Source of the DNA: Sphaerolaimus hirsutus | Lineage: Eukaryota > Nematoda > Chromadorea > Monhysterida > Sphaerolaimidae | DNA length: 64,000 nt | Assembly: GCA_964036195.1 (NCBI GenBank) | Contig: OZ038451.1 | Coordinates: 8,994,529 to 9,058,528, forward strand | Direction: 5' to 3' | Shown here: positions 24,053 through 37,900 of the stretch, piece after piece | Numbering within the stretch: position 1 is the first letter of the stretch | How the letters are laid out: each line of letters starts with the position of its first letter | Position numbers and translations under genes: made by a program | The notes under the pieces: generated by a model | Told to the model about the DNA's origin: nothing | What the model saw: the letters and a program-made list of their open reading frames with translations, nothing else | The model's database searches: none

Positions 24053-24058
24053 TTTATT
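24053..24058 (-). promoter_or_regulatory. Polyadenylation signal AATAAA of the importin-like gene
   Basis: A canonical AATAAA on the minus strand lies about 40 nt beyond the stop codon at 24097. Confidence 0.6.
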
Positions 24059-24096
24059 GTCACTTGCTGACTTGCAGAATAGTCATCTGTGTCTAT

Positions 24097-27000
24097 TTAC
24101 TTGTGTATTTTAATCATAAAATCCCCACTAACATTTGGCTTAAAATATGACTTTGCCACACATGTGCCTTTATTCACCCTTGTTGTGCCGCTGGTGTCCC
24201 TTTTGTTGACAATATTTTGAGCAATTGAACTTGCAGAGAGAAGTTCATCGAAGTTTATATTTTGCACTTCATCAAAGTCTATGCCTTCAGCAGCCATTGT
24301 TGCCAAATTCTGAATTTGGCGCTTCATGCAGGTGCCAGAAAAGACCCTGGGTGTTAAAATATTTATATATATTTCTCAATTTGTTCTGGGATAAAAAGTA
24401 GATAGCTAGTTTGTTTTAAAGGGCTAACGTCCACCCCAAACCCCCTAATAGACCGTTGATGCACTGGGTAAATAGGGATGTTATTCCTGGCTGGAAAGAT
24501 ATTTGCCAATGCAATGTAAATTTTTTTGTTAGAACTCACCCACCTAGCTTTATGCAAGATATTTTAGCTACTGTTTTATTTTCAAAAATTATGCATGTCA
24601 CTCGAACTTTTCTCTTAACCCCCCCATAACACAAACCTGTCAAAAAACACCTGCCTCATCAAATTGCACTCCTCTTCACTTCTCTGCCCACTGTTGGCAA
24701 GCTGCCAAACAGCACCACCAGCAATGCCATCCTGGTCAGTGTGGTGCTGCTGGGCTTCATGCTGGTGTACGCAGGGGTTCACAGGGGTGTCCATGAATTG
24801 GTGCACTGCCTCCAGAGTGGCGCATAGAAGACGTGTGTCTTGCCACTGAGACTGGGACTCGCCTGTGGATTTGGTAAGGTGGTCAAGTTCTACATTTTGG
24901 GGCCATAGTGCATTTGGTGGTGCCATTGGCACCATGCTTCAATGTGTCTGAAAATAAGCACAACGCCATTGTGGCTTAGCACCACTTGGCATGTGACATC
25001 ATTGACACTTGGTTTTACGTTTAAAATGTCACTATGCCTTTAGTGCTTACAGCCTCTCTAATTCAATTTGATATGTGGACCTAAATGTATGGTATAAAAT
25101 ATAACTTATATCTGTCCAAAGATTCAATTCTCAACTCCCATACCAAACCACACATCACAAATTCACCAAAGCACCAACTGATTTCGCAGAGATTGTCACT
25201 GCCTAATGTTGGTACCACTTGGTGCCCTTGTACCATTGCCGCATGCAGGGCCGCATGTAGACAATGGCATGCCAAGCCGGTAGCAGCCAGCTTCCATGGC
25301 AGTTTGTTGTTGTGCTGCACACCGCGGCACAGGTTCACTGCTGTCCAGAGGGCTTCGCGGTGCACGCGGGGGCCTAAAGAGGCTGGGGGGAGGTGGATGG
25401 TGAGTAAATTAATTAAATTTGATTGAATGGTGGTGAGTGAATAATTTAAAAACCATGAAGTTTGCACTGATGTTGAGAAAACCCTTTGACTTAACAGCTC
25501 AGCTGTGCAGCAGTGAACTACAGCAGTTTCGGTTGACTTGCATCATTATGGTATCTTGCATCATTATATAAATTTACTATTTTATGCAAAATGTCACAAT
25601 TTTTTAAATGAAATAATTGTCAATTGCTGGCACTCAACCCAAACACCCACCCCCAACTCACACATGCCAGCTGCTCTGCCCAGCAGCACCATGAGCCTAC
25701 TGCTGTCCACGAGCATCTGCACCAGGTTCTCATTGCTCGCTGCCACGTTGCTCAGCATCCACAGCAACTCACGCAGGCAACCTGTTGTTGTACTGGCTGG
25801 GGGCACACTGCTGTGGGGGTGTAAGTGTGCAACCTTACAGAGATTTCTGTCGGTATGGTCTAGTGATAAAAAGTGCAGGACAGGTGTTGTAGGACAGAGA
25901 GCCATTGATTAGTAATAGTGCCATGGAGCTTTGCCATCTCTACAGGGACCACCAATATGCTCCAGCTGTCGGACTCTCACAGACGCTGTTCAGCTACCTA
26001 TCTAACTATTCTGAGGTGAAAATTTGGGCTACTACATCAGCCCCCCATACGACCCCTTTAACAATTTTACCAAAAATCATGGAGCTTGAGCCTAAGCCCT
26101 ACACCTCTTGTGTGTTATCTATTTATATCATAGATTGTTTGTGTCAGTGTCAGAGTGGCAGAGCGTGTTGTGATGGTGAAAATAAATTTTTAATACCAGA
26201 CTCATTATACCAGAATTATAACTCATTTACACAACAATTGTGAAGCTGTCATTTCTTCAGTCACACCACACTTGCCAATTAGTTCAGAAACACTTGTTAC
26301 TTTTGCATACCTTGCACTCTGAGCAGTTCTGTTGGCATCATTAGCTGCCTTCATCCTGAGATCAGTCTTAGGTTTCTTGATCAATTGTTCCAATATTGAC
26401 TGCACAACTGGCAGCAAGCCAGCATCCACCACTGCCTATGTTTTCTCTGATTTTCTAGATATAGTTTTCAGTATATTGACCAAACCACATGCTTTACACT
26501 AGGTTCATCTGAGTTAGCTTAAACAGTCTACAATGTAACAATTTTCCAACTGTATAGTACACCTCAATCACTGCAAATGGTTCACTCAATCACTAGTACT
26601 TTTTGATTTACCACACTTAGCATTCGAAAAATAACCCGTGATTTATATTTTTGAAAATCACAATAAATATAAATAACCCGTGATTTATATATATTTATAT
26701 TTTTTTCAAATTCTGAGTGATATATTTATATATATTTTTAGATTTCAAAAAAAAATCATTGAGAAAATCACTCATACTAGATACATTGTGGTGCAAGTAT
26801 TGCACTTCATGACTAAAACATGTAATTTGTGCAAGAGAACTTTGAATTTTGCAAGAGAATTTTCTCCTGAAAATCTCTCATCTGCTCATGTAGAGCATTT
26901 TTGAGTTAAATAGTGTTTGAAGCAGGTAAATATTGTGCCTACACACACTAGTTTTCACTATGACTTTTTGAAAACTGAAATGGCCAAAAATGGTGACATG

Positions 27001-30000
27001 TCACCATCCAGTTTTCCACAATAGAATGCTGTAGATGTTCAGTTTTCACATATAGCGTGAATTTCAGTGGGGTTGTTTTCACTAGTTTGCCACTGTGTTT
27101 ACCTAATGTGAAAACTCAAATGATGACAAATGGTGATATCACCATCACCTAGTCTTCATTATGTGTGTGACAAAGATGTAAACTGTTTGAGTAACTTTAT
27201 ATGTCATCCTGCTATGAATTGTATTGTCACGTTTTAGTGTATAAAGCATCTCTCTATCTTATAACATACTTTTCTGAAATAAAACATAACATTAAATCAA
27301 AAATACCTGCTTGATGTCATCAAGAATGATCTACAGTAATTGAAAACTCACTTCACCACTTTTGAAAGCAGGCAACACTTGGTGACATCCACCAATGTTG
27401 CCAGTTATCAATTATGGGGGAAAACTGTGGGAAACTGTCACCATGGTGTCACCAAAATGTCACCAAAATTTTGCCAAACATGTAGCCATGTGCCCTGAGT
27501 TTTCACAGCTCACCACTGTTGAAAAAGTAGCTTTTTAAAACACTAGATGATTGCATGAACTACTGCATTTCCTCTAAATACCCCCCTCAAAATGGACACT
27601 ATGAATTTATAGCCCCCCTGGTTTAACCCCCCTCAAAATTCTCACTCTGAAAAAATAAACCCCCTGGGGGTATTTCAAGGAAATATGTTAAATGAATTCA
27701 CACTAAACTTCCTCGGCATACCTGGCACTGCTGCAAGTACTAAGCACCTATTTAGTCAAACATCACTGCCACAACCAGGCACTTTAGGTTAACTGCAACA
27801 TGTTTGCAGTGCAAAATGTTTTTGAAGTTGTCATCGAGGTTGTAGGTTGAATTTTCCTGTTGTGATATTTGCGTGATATTTTCACTTGTCAATATTGTAT
27901 GGAATGAATACTGCTTGTGAAACAATAATAAATAGATTGTGGGATGTTAGAGTACATTTTTGTGCTTGCAAATGGTAAATTAAGCCCACAATAGCCCACA
28001 ATTTTCCTTGTAATTGAAATAAACCGCAAGTGATTTTTTGTGATTTTTTTTGTGCTTAGAGTTATTTTTTCAGTGATTTAATTATATTTTCTGAAGGCCT
28101 TGAGTGATTTATATATATTTATATTTTTTCCAAGTTTGGGGTGATATATTTATATATATTTTCCAAACAATTGGTGATTTTTTTGAATGCTAACCACACT
28201 CAATGGCTGCCATATTGCATACAGGGATCACTACCAATTCCCACCAAAAAATCCTTGTTCAACCATTTTAAATTTTCAGATCAGTAAATTTTTCATTGTT
28301 TACAAGAATAATGGTTGGCACTGTCCACATGAATGAATGCATGCATGACTTATGCATATATTGTTTATTATCAAGTCACCCAAGCATGCCCCTTTATGAC
28401 CCACCTGAGTGTGTACATCAGCCCCAGCACACACGTTGCCAACACATCTGAGCACGGCACTCAATACCTTCCATCCTCCACTTTTTCTCTCACTGGAAAA
28501 TTCAACTGTCTCACCACTTTTGGAACACTTTTTGCTAGCTCCTTTCACACTGACAAGTGCATCTGACAAATTCTCAGCAGCGAAATTCAGGTGTTTTATC
28601 AGTGTTGGCAGGACATTCAAATCTAGTAGTAGCTGGATCTGTGATAATGGACCAATTCGACATGTGAACAAATTACAAGTACCATGGTGTAACTGTGTTT
28701 GATACTTTTGGTGTTGCCTTAGGATGTATCTAGTTTGCACGCACACTCAGTGCAACAAACTTCTCTGAATTATACCTACATGCTTCAAGCGCATACATGC
28801 TTTGGCTTTGTTGGCACAATGCCAAAACGTGACATTAATAAGCGCATGCGTAAACCGTTTTGTCTATGGAGTATAACAAACCCTTTCATTAGGTCCATCA
28901 GCTAGGTAAGCCAATGTCCAAACTGCATCAGCATCACAATTTATCAGTTCAATGTCACCTTCGTGGAATGTGCCAAAGGTATCCCTTTGAATCCATCGGA
29001 AAATGTATGGCACGCAGGGGTAGAACTGGGGTGGGGGTGAAACGTGTTTGTGAAATTGCAAAAAAAATTTTTTTTTAATAGGTTATGTTTTTAAAGTGCT
29101 TGGCACATTTCCGGCAGTTTCACTGTGTACCTTGTATTGGACACGACCCTTCTATTTATTTTGTAGCCGAAAAGAGTAGAAGTGTACCTTCCATTTGAGA
29201 TCCAAAAATAAGTTTACAAGATCCAAAAATCTAACCTGGTGCCAGGGCATTTGCACCGCACCATCATTGGTCTGCCTCAACAAATTACTGGTTGTCCACA
29301 AAACCGTGCTTGGCTGCAAGTCTGTGTTATATAGGTACCTCAAAATGGATTGACTTGTTGCATAGATAAATAAATTTAAGGGATTATGTTTGTTAAGTGC
29401 CTGTGGAAGCTCATCGTGTGAACTGATTTTTTTTCTGAGTGCTGAAAATTTGGGAAAGTGCTTTTGAATGAAATGAAGTTTGTGACATTTTCAAAATTGC
29501 ATGTTGTTGAAAGGCAAGCATAGACAAACAGTGAATGAACTCCAATAAAATGAAATTATTTTATCCAAAAAACACTTTTCCAAATTTTCAGTCTCCAGAC
29601 AGGATGCAGAGCCTTGAGTAACCTTGAGCAGGCTCTAAAACCCATTCATAATGTAGGTGAATGACCATGGTCATGGCACTTTTTGTTTTGGTATTTTTTA
29701 TACCAGTGCCAAACACCAGCACCAGGCGTTTTGTGAAAATTTTTTTACTGGCGCCACAGCAGAATGACCCTCTTGCTTTGGCGCTACCGACAGAAACCAG
29801 TTCCAGTGTAATGGCGCTTTTACACCAAACCAAACACTCAAAAAAATATGAAACCCCATTTTTTGCCCCACCTGCAATGTGCGCATCATCCAACTGTACC
29901 ACATGCGCGAAATCGTGTTCGATCGCGTTGACGAGCGCCCTGACCGCGTCGCAGTCGATGCACGTCTGCTTGCACTGGGCGCAGTCGCCCATGAAGTTGG

Positions 30001-31995
30001 ACAGGCCTGCGATGGAATTTATATTTAAGTTATGGGGGAATGAAAGTGTAACTTGTCAACTAATGCAATTTATTGTGACGACTCGTTAAAATACGTTTTC
30101 TGCACTCGCGTACTTTTTAAAAGTCATCTCGATGTCAACTGAGGTATTCGAAATCGAGTATTTTAGTACACCGCGTGCGCCCATTTTCACCATCGAAATC
30201 ACGATTGTCTATTTTGAACCCGCATAATCAGCCACCCCACCAAACCCACCCCAAACAGCCTGATTTCTCAATTCCCTCTCTTGGCACTGTTCCAACTTTG
30301 CGCTGGCATAGTGCACAGCGATGCAAGAAAGGCACTGAATTGCCCCAGCCGCCGTGAGGAGATGTGTTTGTGTTTGACTGCCACTTGCCAGATTTGTGAG
30401 GGACCAGGCAGCATCTACCTGAGTTTTTTGTGGCTTAATTTTTTTCAGAATTTTAGCAAATATATTTTGCATAATATATTGTTGCATTTTTCTACATCTG
30501 CGTACGTTACAAACAACAAATTAGTACTGGGAGTTCGAAAAATTTCTGGTGAAATAACAACCCCCCCCTCGAAGTACACCCCCTCGTTCAACCACCCCTC
30601 AAAATACTCTGATAAAAAACCCCTGGGGGTATTTCGAGGAAATACGGTATTCTTCTGCGTCGAAATTACTTACGTTGATGTTTACCCGAGCCAAAATTAA
30701 AGAAACACCAAGTTGTCTTCTCAACAAATATCTCCACAACCACCCCACCTGCAATTGAATCCTGTCAAAAACGGCGCAGCATTGGCACAGCGCCGCCGGC
30801 AATTCGGGTACCCGCTGCAAAAGCGCGCTTACTTCCGCACTGCCCAAAAGCGGCGGGCGGGATAGACGCTGCCGGATTGAGTTCACTGTGGAGGGGAGGG
30901 GGGGGGTAATTGAGTGGAGGGTTATTGAAGGGGGAGGGTTGGGTTACTGGATTTCTTCTGATGATGGAATAAAAGTTCAAAACTACAAACAAATTCGAAA
31001 TTCTTGTCCTTTTTTCTTTTTCGGGAACTCCTTTTCACCAACATACCTGTATACTCCACGAGTTGCCAGTCACAATTCTCGCTTTTATTACCATGATCCG
31101 TATTGTTCTGTTTCTTCGAATTTTTGTGCCTTCTGCGACGGCGCTTCTTTCCTTGCCGCGGCGGCGTAAAATTGTCCAAATTATTCGGATTACTAGGATT
31201 TTGACCGAGTGTGCTCGTATTTGAGGCGGTGGTTTGTGACTGGGCGTCTGCGTAATTTTTGGATGCCGTATGTTCTCAAATGTAAAAGTGATGAAATTGT
31301 GATGTAGGTAAAATGTAAAATTTCAAGTAAAATTTGTATATGTCAAATTCCCAGTAAAATTTCTGTGGAAAGTTACTTCATGTCATTTGACAAATTTATG
31401 GGAAATTTTACATGACATTTTATACGGTGCTGCACTGAAAACTGGGGGCATTTTGAGGATAACTATGTTTAACGCACCGTAAATATTTATATCTTCTATA
31501 AACTCACAGGAGAGTTATTCTTGTTAGACTTTTCTCAGTGGGCACTGATGAGTTAGTTATTCGACCGAAGTAGAGTTGCTCGAGAAGAGACTTATTCGAG
31601 GAATTATTGTAAAAAGTAACATACATATCACATACCTCTATCAAAAGCCCCCGCATACATCCTATCCTCTAGCAAATTTACATCCGGATCCAATTCCACC
31701 TCGCACATTTGCATAGCGACGCAATTTGGCCCATTTCCCAATTTGGACAACTCTAGCTGAAGATTGAGGGCGGCCGTGACTAGAGTGGCGTAAGCGCTGG
31801 CTGTGTCCCCCGACGCTGGTGCTTTGCTGCTACTGCGGGGTGAGTTTTGGTCATTTCCTAGTTTTCCTAGTTGCTAGTCACTTTTGTTAGTTTTCAAGTG
31901 CCCATTTTGAGAGAGGGTATCTCGAGGGGGGGGGGGTATTTGGAGGAAATACGGTGGACACATTATACCCGCAGGGGTAAGAAAGAGAGTGGGTA

Positions 31996-32078
<83 letters not shown>

Positions 32079-32978
32079 CCAGAGGCATCTATTTTTGGCT
32101 ACTTTCCCTTGAACACCCCCCTGCAAATTGCCTTGCTTTCTAGCTATCTGGAGCGCTATTGAGCAATTTTATCCCAATTTTCACTCAAAATCACTAATTT
32201 TCATAGTTTATATAGATTTTCACCTTCAAAATCACTAGGTCATGTGTTTTATTGCATATTTTCAGCATGCTGGGTATAATAAAAAGTGTGCCGTGTTTAG
32301 ATGCGTAATGGGTTTAGATGCGTTAAGCCGGAATTAGAGCTCAGCGTGGATTCGACGTGAAATGACGACGTGAAATGACGTCGTGAAATTAATTACACGA
32401 GTAATTAATTGCAAGCAGCAGTCTGACGTGAAATGTCAAGTTGTTCCCTGACACTGTGACGTGAAATGATGATGACGTGAAATGATAAAAATTGAATTTT
32501 TCAATTCGCTCTAGTTGTGGCTGATAACACTCAGTATTGGACACGATTAAGGTATTGATTCATATATTATCCTTAGAAAATTGTAGACCCGTAGCATGAT
32601 CCACACTCGTGTAATTAATTTCACGACGTCATTTCACGTCACCATTTCACGTCGAATCGACGCTGAGCTCTAATTCCCGCTTAATGGCACAGACCCGTCG
32701 TGGCGCCCTGAGCCAGTGCCGTGGTGCCATTTGACTAGCACTGTTAACGGAGATAGAAAATGATTCATTCTGATGAACTCAAATGTATTCAAGACAGATT
32801 TATCAGTTTACGAATTTGTGGCTGCGAATTCTTGTGTAGAGCCACAATGCTGTGTCCTGTGGCTCCACACACAGCGCCATTGTCCTAAAAATCGCCATGG
32901 CACGTTTTACATAACTTATCACTACACTTGACACACTTGACTTGACATTCACCTCGCTTTCTCTTGATCAGCCTTCAT
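24097..32978 (-). CDS. Divergent importin-alpha-like ARM-repeat protein, 14 exons, about 764 aa
   Basis: Exons in coding order: 32978-32953, 31832-31636, 31247-31047, 30885-30749, 30418-30250, 30006-29872, 29321-29236, 29025-28882, 28638-28405, 26435-26311, 25810-25662, 25382-25167, 24862-24637, 24346-24097 (TAA). All phases join. Importin alpha carries cargo bearing an NLS into the nucleus together with importin beta. Successive ARM third helices follow the importin-alpha pattern in order: W192/N196 (AAWSLTNLASG), W243/N247, W297/N301 (LWTTSNLLRQ), W353/Y357 (VWTLAYLADGPNER), R429/N433 (LRCVGNVCAG), W502/N506, W547/N551 (ALWTAVNLCRG). The protein is longer than the usual ~530 aa. It has a Cys-rich insert (CAQCKQTCIDC) and a ~35-residue insert before R429. 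I see no standard IBB domain; a polybasic run (GKKRRRRRHKNSKKQ, about 107-121) lies N-terminal to the repeats. The first exon (MKADQEKA) was chosen on phase and ATG context and is the least certain part. Confidence 0.87.
26688..28165. repeat. Pair of AT-rich direct repeats (26688-26745 and 28102-28165)
   Basis: Both copies read GTGATTTATATATATTTATA, then a T-run, then GTGATATATTTATATATATT. They lie in the same orientation about 1.4 kb apart in one intron of the importin-like gene. Between them is an AT-rich intron with a foldback carrying CACACTAGTTTTCAC ends (26937-27171) and a degraded family A MITE (27561-27690). Confidence 0.55.
27561..27690. mobile_element. MITE family A, degraded internal-deletion copy
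   Basis: It starts TACTGCATTTCCTCTAAATA and ends GTATTTCAAGGAAATATGTTA, both diverged from the TACCGTATTTCC ends. The interior matches 19116-19525 (CTCACTCTGAAAAAATAAAC block). Confidence 0.65.
30478..30650. mobile_element. MITE family A, 5'-truncated copy
   Basis: This matches the right half of 19116-19525 (TAGTACTGGG, TTTCTGG, GAAATAA words) and ends GTATTTCGAGGAAATACGGT. It sits in an intron of the importin-like gene. Confidence 0.65.
31996..32078. repeat. (ATCT)n microsatellite
   Basis: About 21 uninterrupted copies of ATCT in the first intron of the importin-like gene. Confidence 0.95.
32323..32684. mobile_element. TTAA-flanked element with ~75-bp inverted repeats
   Basis: TTAA at 32323-32326 and 32681-32684 brackets a 354-bp element. 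Its arms (GCCGGAATTAGAGCTCAGCG on the left) match over about 75 bp with roughly four mismatches and contain repeated GACGTGAAATGACG words. TTAA target duplication is typical of piggyBac and Kolobok transposons; which one is inference. It lies in importin-like intron 1. Confidence 0.75.
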
Positions 32979-34947
32979 TCCGCCGCCGCTGTATTTTCTA
33001 AAATTTCGTTGCCCTCCTGCACTGCACTGGTTGAATTTTTCTGTTACGTTTTTTGATTTATTTAATTGAAAGTGGAAGCAGATTGAATGAACTGGATTCT
33101 GGTCGATTTCGAAACTTTTTACTTTACATTCGATCCATTTTTATTTTGATATATATTTATATACACCATGCAAAATTGCATCATTCATGTTTTATTTTCC
33201 TCGCAGATTGAGTACTTCAGACTAGACAAGGTGTCCCTTTTGCGAGTATACTTATCAAATTTACAATAACAGTTGCAACAATACTTTTTATAAAAAATTA
33301 TTTAATGTTGTATTAATTAAATATCGAACACAAAATATCAAGTGACCAAATAGCACACATTAAATTACAGAGGAACCTCGACAAATCGTTTCCAATTGAA
33401 ATTTTCTTATGCAATGCACTTTGTCCATTACCTAAATTTCTAAGTGAATTAAAAATATGAAAAATGGGTTTTTATGGTATTTTGTAATAATGTAAACCGT
33501 GTTTTTCAAGTTTTACTCGTGTCACAATGCATGCTCAATCTTAACAATTTCCACAAAAGTGCAAAAAGTCTGTGAATGGATTAAACACATGCAAATAGTT
33601 TTGCATTCAATCCAGAGTTCCAAATCACTATGATAACATTAGTACTTTTGCATTTCTTTAGATCAAAAAACACTGTTTATTAAACCCATATCATAATCAG
33701 AAAGACAGAACTTGTGGCACTATTTTGAAGGTTAAAACTGCAGCAACAGTTGAATAATATTAGCATTTAATGACCAGCAAAATGTTTCAATGCATTTAGA
33801 GAAGTGTATAGGTATTTTAATTGGCATGATGTTTGCTTCTTTTTTGGTGTTCAACTTCAAGGCATTGTTGCTGCAGATTTCATATAGTAAAACAGTAATA
33901 GGGTGGAATGTGAAAAATAAGACAGCTAAAAAGCATGTTGTTTTTTTGTAAAAATCGGTTGCATACCTATTTCTTATGTTCTTCAGTTGAATTCTCTCAC
34001 TACATTGTGTAAACTACTTTGTGTAAACCACTTTATCATAGCCTGCACACTCTTCAGTGAAATCTACCTTATCCCATCTGAAAAAAACCCTAAAAGTGTT
34101 ACTTAATCTCATTGCTTTACAGTTGGTGAATTTGGTTAATTTTTTTACATGTAATTTTATACATAAAAATATGGTACTATTCTCTGTAAAGCATGCAGCC
34201 TAATCAATATGGGGATACATGTATTTACTATTTATGTGATTATTTTATATATTGCATATACACTTGAAAATTCTTCACATTGTGTAACCAAACTCCCATG
34301 AAATTAGTCTGGTCAAAATAATAACTACAAGGAAGACATGTTCAAATGTGGTCATTACTAAACATTTACATGGCAAGTGAAAGTATGTTTCATCTTAAAA
34401 TACCAGGATAAAATACGCTTTGGCAAGGAAATGCCTACCTATATGTTTGAAAAGAAATGTCACAAAAACATCACATTCTTTTAGGGAAAAGAAGTATCTA
34501 AAAGGAAAGAAAGTAATCAACCCTTGTGCTAACAACATCTTTTGCACAATGGCACTATGAAATCTGAACTCAATACAAATGAACTGACTTTCAAGGAAAT
34601 CTGGAAAAAATACAAATGTGCTCTCATCGGATCTGTCCTGAAGACAAGAGCAAAAAATGGCAGGGCAAGATTGAATTTTGCTCACATAAATGCATTTTGA
34701 AAACAGCCTGTATTTCAAATGCTGAACCAAAAATACAATAAATTATGGTATTACAGTAAGAATCGCAATAAAATGTTACACATAAAATTGAGCACCTTCT
34801 GATGATGTAGAGCAAGTGGCCTATAAAAAGATTTCAACCATTATTTCAATAGGTCCACTTGAACCACAAAACCACTCTAAATTGCTATGCAAATTCACAC
34901 TTTACACACGTAACATAAGTATCACAATAGTTTTGTCTCAGCTGCTC
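32979..34947. other. Intergenic AT-rich stretch
   Basis: This lies between the first exon of the importin-like gene and the last exon of the NIDO gene, both on the minus strand. I see no coding exon. The importin-like promoter should be at its left end; GCGGCGGCGG just before the ATG is the only GC-rich spot. A GAAATCTACCTTATCCCATC word near 34059 belongs to a dispersed family. Confidence 0.55.
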
Positions 34948-37900
34948 TTAATACCGATTATGGTACATGTAGGCACTCCTGTTGAATTCTGGACACGAAT
35001 CATAGTAGCTCTGCGAGAGGGAGGTTCTTATTTATCATCCAAATTTGGCTCAAAATATATAACAGTACCCAAATGTAAATAAATAATACCAATGTGGTTA
35101 GGTACCTAAATTTAGTTTTCCATACATTTGCTAATTGTTAGAAACACATTGGCACTGACAAGACTTTTCACCCGCTAGACATTAGAAAAACAAACATACA
35201 GATTAAAACTATATATACCAGAGATGTTAAAGAGATAATAGCACTGGAGTAGTGGTGTAAAAAGCGAATGTGGCGCCAAGCGCCAGAAGCGCCATGGCGC
35301 TTTTTGCTTTGGCACTAGCGCCAAGCGCCACAGCGAAATAGCTCTGTGCGCCAAAAGCGTACTTGTCTCTTCACAATGTTACCAAAATAAAAATAAAAAT
35401 ATTACGGTATTTTAAAATTTCCTATCAGCAAAATTGTAGTCGTTGATCGTTTTTTGTTTGCCATCATCGGTTATATACATGAATTTTATGTTTAACTGGA
35501 CAAAATGGTTCGGACAAAATTATGATGTCACACTGGCAAATTGTAAATATTTATTAGAAACATGATGTTAAATTTTTAAACTGTATATCCTCGAATAAGA
35601 CCCCAGCGGATTAAATCATTTGTCAGAAGTTTTGGAGGGGAGTTATTCAACGGGGGGCGTTATTCAAGGAGGGCTGTTAGTCAAGGGGGAGTAATTGTTT
35701 CCCCAGAACTTGCACTTTGTTCATTGTATGAATGCATCCAATCAACTCGTGTAATCAAGTTATTTAACAGTTCAACACCAACCAAAACGAGGTGTTCATG
35801 CTAAAAATTGTGTTCTCAGCATCCACATCATTCAAACACACATTTTGGATACACATATAAAATACACAGAGGGGGAGTTATTCAAGAGGGGGTAGTTATT
35901 TAAGGGGAAGTTTTTTTCTCATCTGGCTAACGGGGGGGGGGGGGGTATTTAAGCGGGATGCTATTCAAGGGGGTTCTTATTCAAGGATATACCGTATTTA
36001 TAAATACCTGGTTATAATACGCTGATGTGGCTTGATTTGCGTTTCCCTGCGGCGCTTGCGAATTTCCGGCCATGTTCCAATACGAACCATAGACGGATAA
36101 TCGGCCACCCTATATAAACGGACAGCTGATTATGCTAACGCGGATCCCAATTCCGCAGGTGGACAAGTGACAGGAAAAGTGGTAAGTGCTAAGTTAAGTT
36201 GTAAGTGATAATTGATACACCGTGTATTTACATTTTTTACATGATGTACATTATTCCAGACGGGGGGTATTTCGAGGGAGGGGTATTTTTCTTCAGCTCG
36301 CTTAGACCTGGGGGTATTTCGAGGGGGTCAATTTACGGGGGGGGGGGGTAATTCAAGGAAATACGGTACTACATTTCTCGTCAGTTATCCACTTGCGTAA
36401 TTGAACCCAGTTGTGATTTTTTAGCACATACGTATGGTCAGTGAAATGCTTGAATTGATTTAAACTATTTATACTAGCGGTTTTTATCCATGGCGTAAAA
36501 TTCATAAATTTTGACAATTTTAATACCGTATTTCGATTTGTTGAAATACTGAACACGCGCTGGTTTAGTACGTGCCGAAGATCACTCCAAAAACTGATTT
36601 TTTTTGGAAAACTGAAAATTTGGAAAACAATTTTTGAATAAAAAAAACATTTGTCAGTTCATAGCATTTTTACGATTCCTTATTTGTGTTCACTCGGACT
36701 CGACATTGACAATCAAAGAATTCTGAAAATGTAACAAAAACACTTAGAAGTTTCCGATAATAATCAGTTTACAGAGTGAGCTTGCGTAGGATATTGACCG
36801 CGATTTAGATTACGATTGCAATTGGACATTAAGGCACACATTAATACCGTATTTCTTCTAATAGAACGGCATATCTCCAATAGAAAGCACCTCCAATAGA
36901 ACGGCAGGTTGATAGTTGATGAAAAGAATAGATCGGCGCTATTCTATTGAAAGAAATACGGTATAAATACATATTATGCAAGTTACAATAGCTTTAGCTA
37001 ACATCAGCTAACATGTAAGCTAAATTTAATAAGTGAGAACATCTGCATGTTTAAATACCTCTCCATGGAATATTAACATTTTTTATGACGTTGACGGAAA
37101 ATTTACCGGAAAACTCCAGTCCAAAGTCACAAAAAGTGCATCAACACTTGATTTTCACTTCACGATACACAGATTGAGTGTAGTACATATCGCAAAGTAT
37201 TTGAGGCCAGTTCAGAACCTTTGTCAAGTATACCCATTTCAAACAAAGTGAAAAATCCCAGTAAAATGTCGGCAGAGTATTTTTCCGGTTTCCGGAAATT
37301 TAAGTTAACGTAACTTGCCAAGTAATTGAAAAATTATTTGAAAAATGCAGCTAAAATAATTTTTTTAAATTTTATCTTCATCTGTCATTGTCATTTGCTA
37401 TTTTGTCTTTTGCTATTTTGAAGAATGTGGCTTTTGTCACCAACACCCGTACATAAATACATGCACACATAATTTACAATACATAAACTAAATGACTTAT
37501 TCCTTAATTCACAATTAAACAGTCCAATTAAGTGCACACAGACGCGCCATCTTAATCCGCCATTGAATCCGTCCATAGAAATTAGAAATTTTCACATAAG
37601 TATTCAGATCTAACTTTTCGAAATTGTATAGAAATAAGTCACACGAGTTTGCAAGGTTCCAAACGAAATAGGTATGTGCCACTCTCAGACCCTGTAAAAT
37701 TCCTTGTAAACTTGTTTGCCAATTTCCAGGGTCTGGGACCCAGGGCACAAACGTAGCGCTACCTAATCCCCCTGGGGACAGACCCAATTACAACATTTTA
37801 CCAAACATACGCGCCAAATTTGGGACCTTACACCCTAATTAAATTTGGATTTGGATCCTATGTAACACACCTGATTGTGCATTCCGTGGGGCCCCATGTC

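Larger units (their letters stand above)
18662..24096. other. Gene-free interval filled with transposon fragments
   Basis: Between the E-Syt stop and the 3' end of the importin-like gene I find no supported exon. At least six separate mobile elements (listed individually) make up about half of it. The remainder is AT-rich. A foldback of AGAAGTAAAAAGTG-like words lies at about 23475-23705. Confidence 0.65.

Noticed and set aside
29588..29660. Extra exon of the importin-like gene
   Set aside because: Moving the next acceptor to ATATAACACAG (exon start 29321) makes the phases fit without it.
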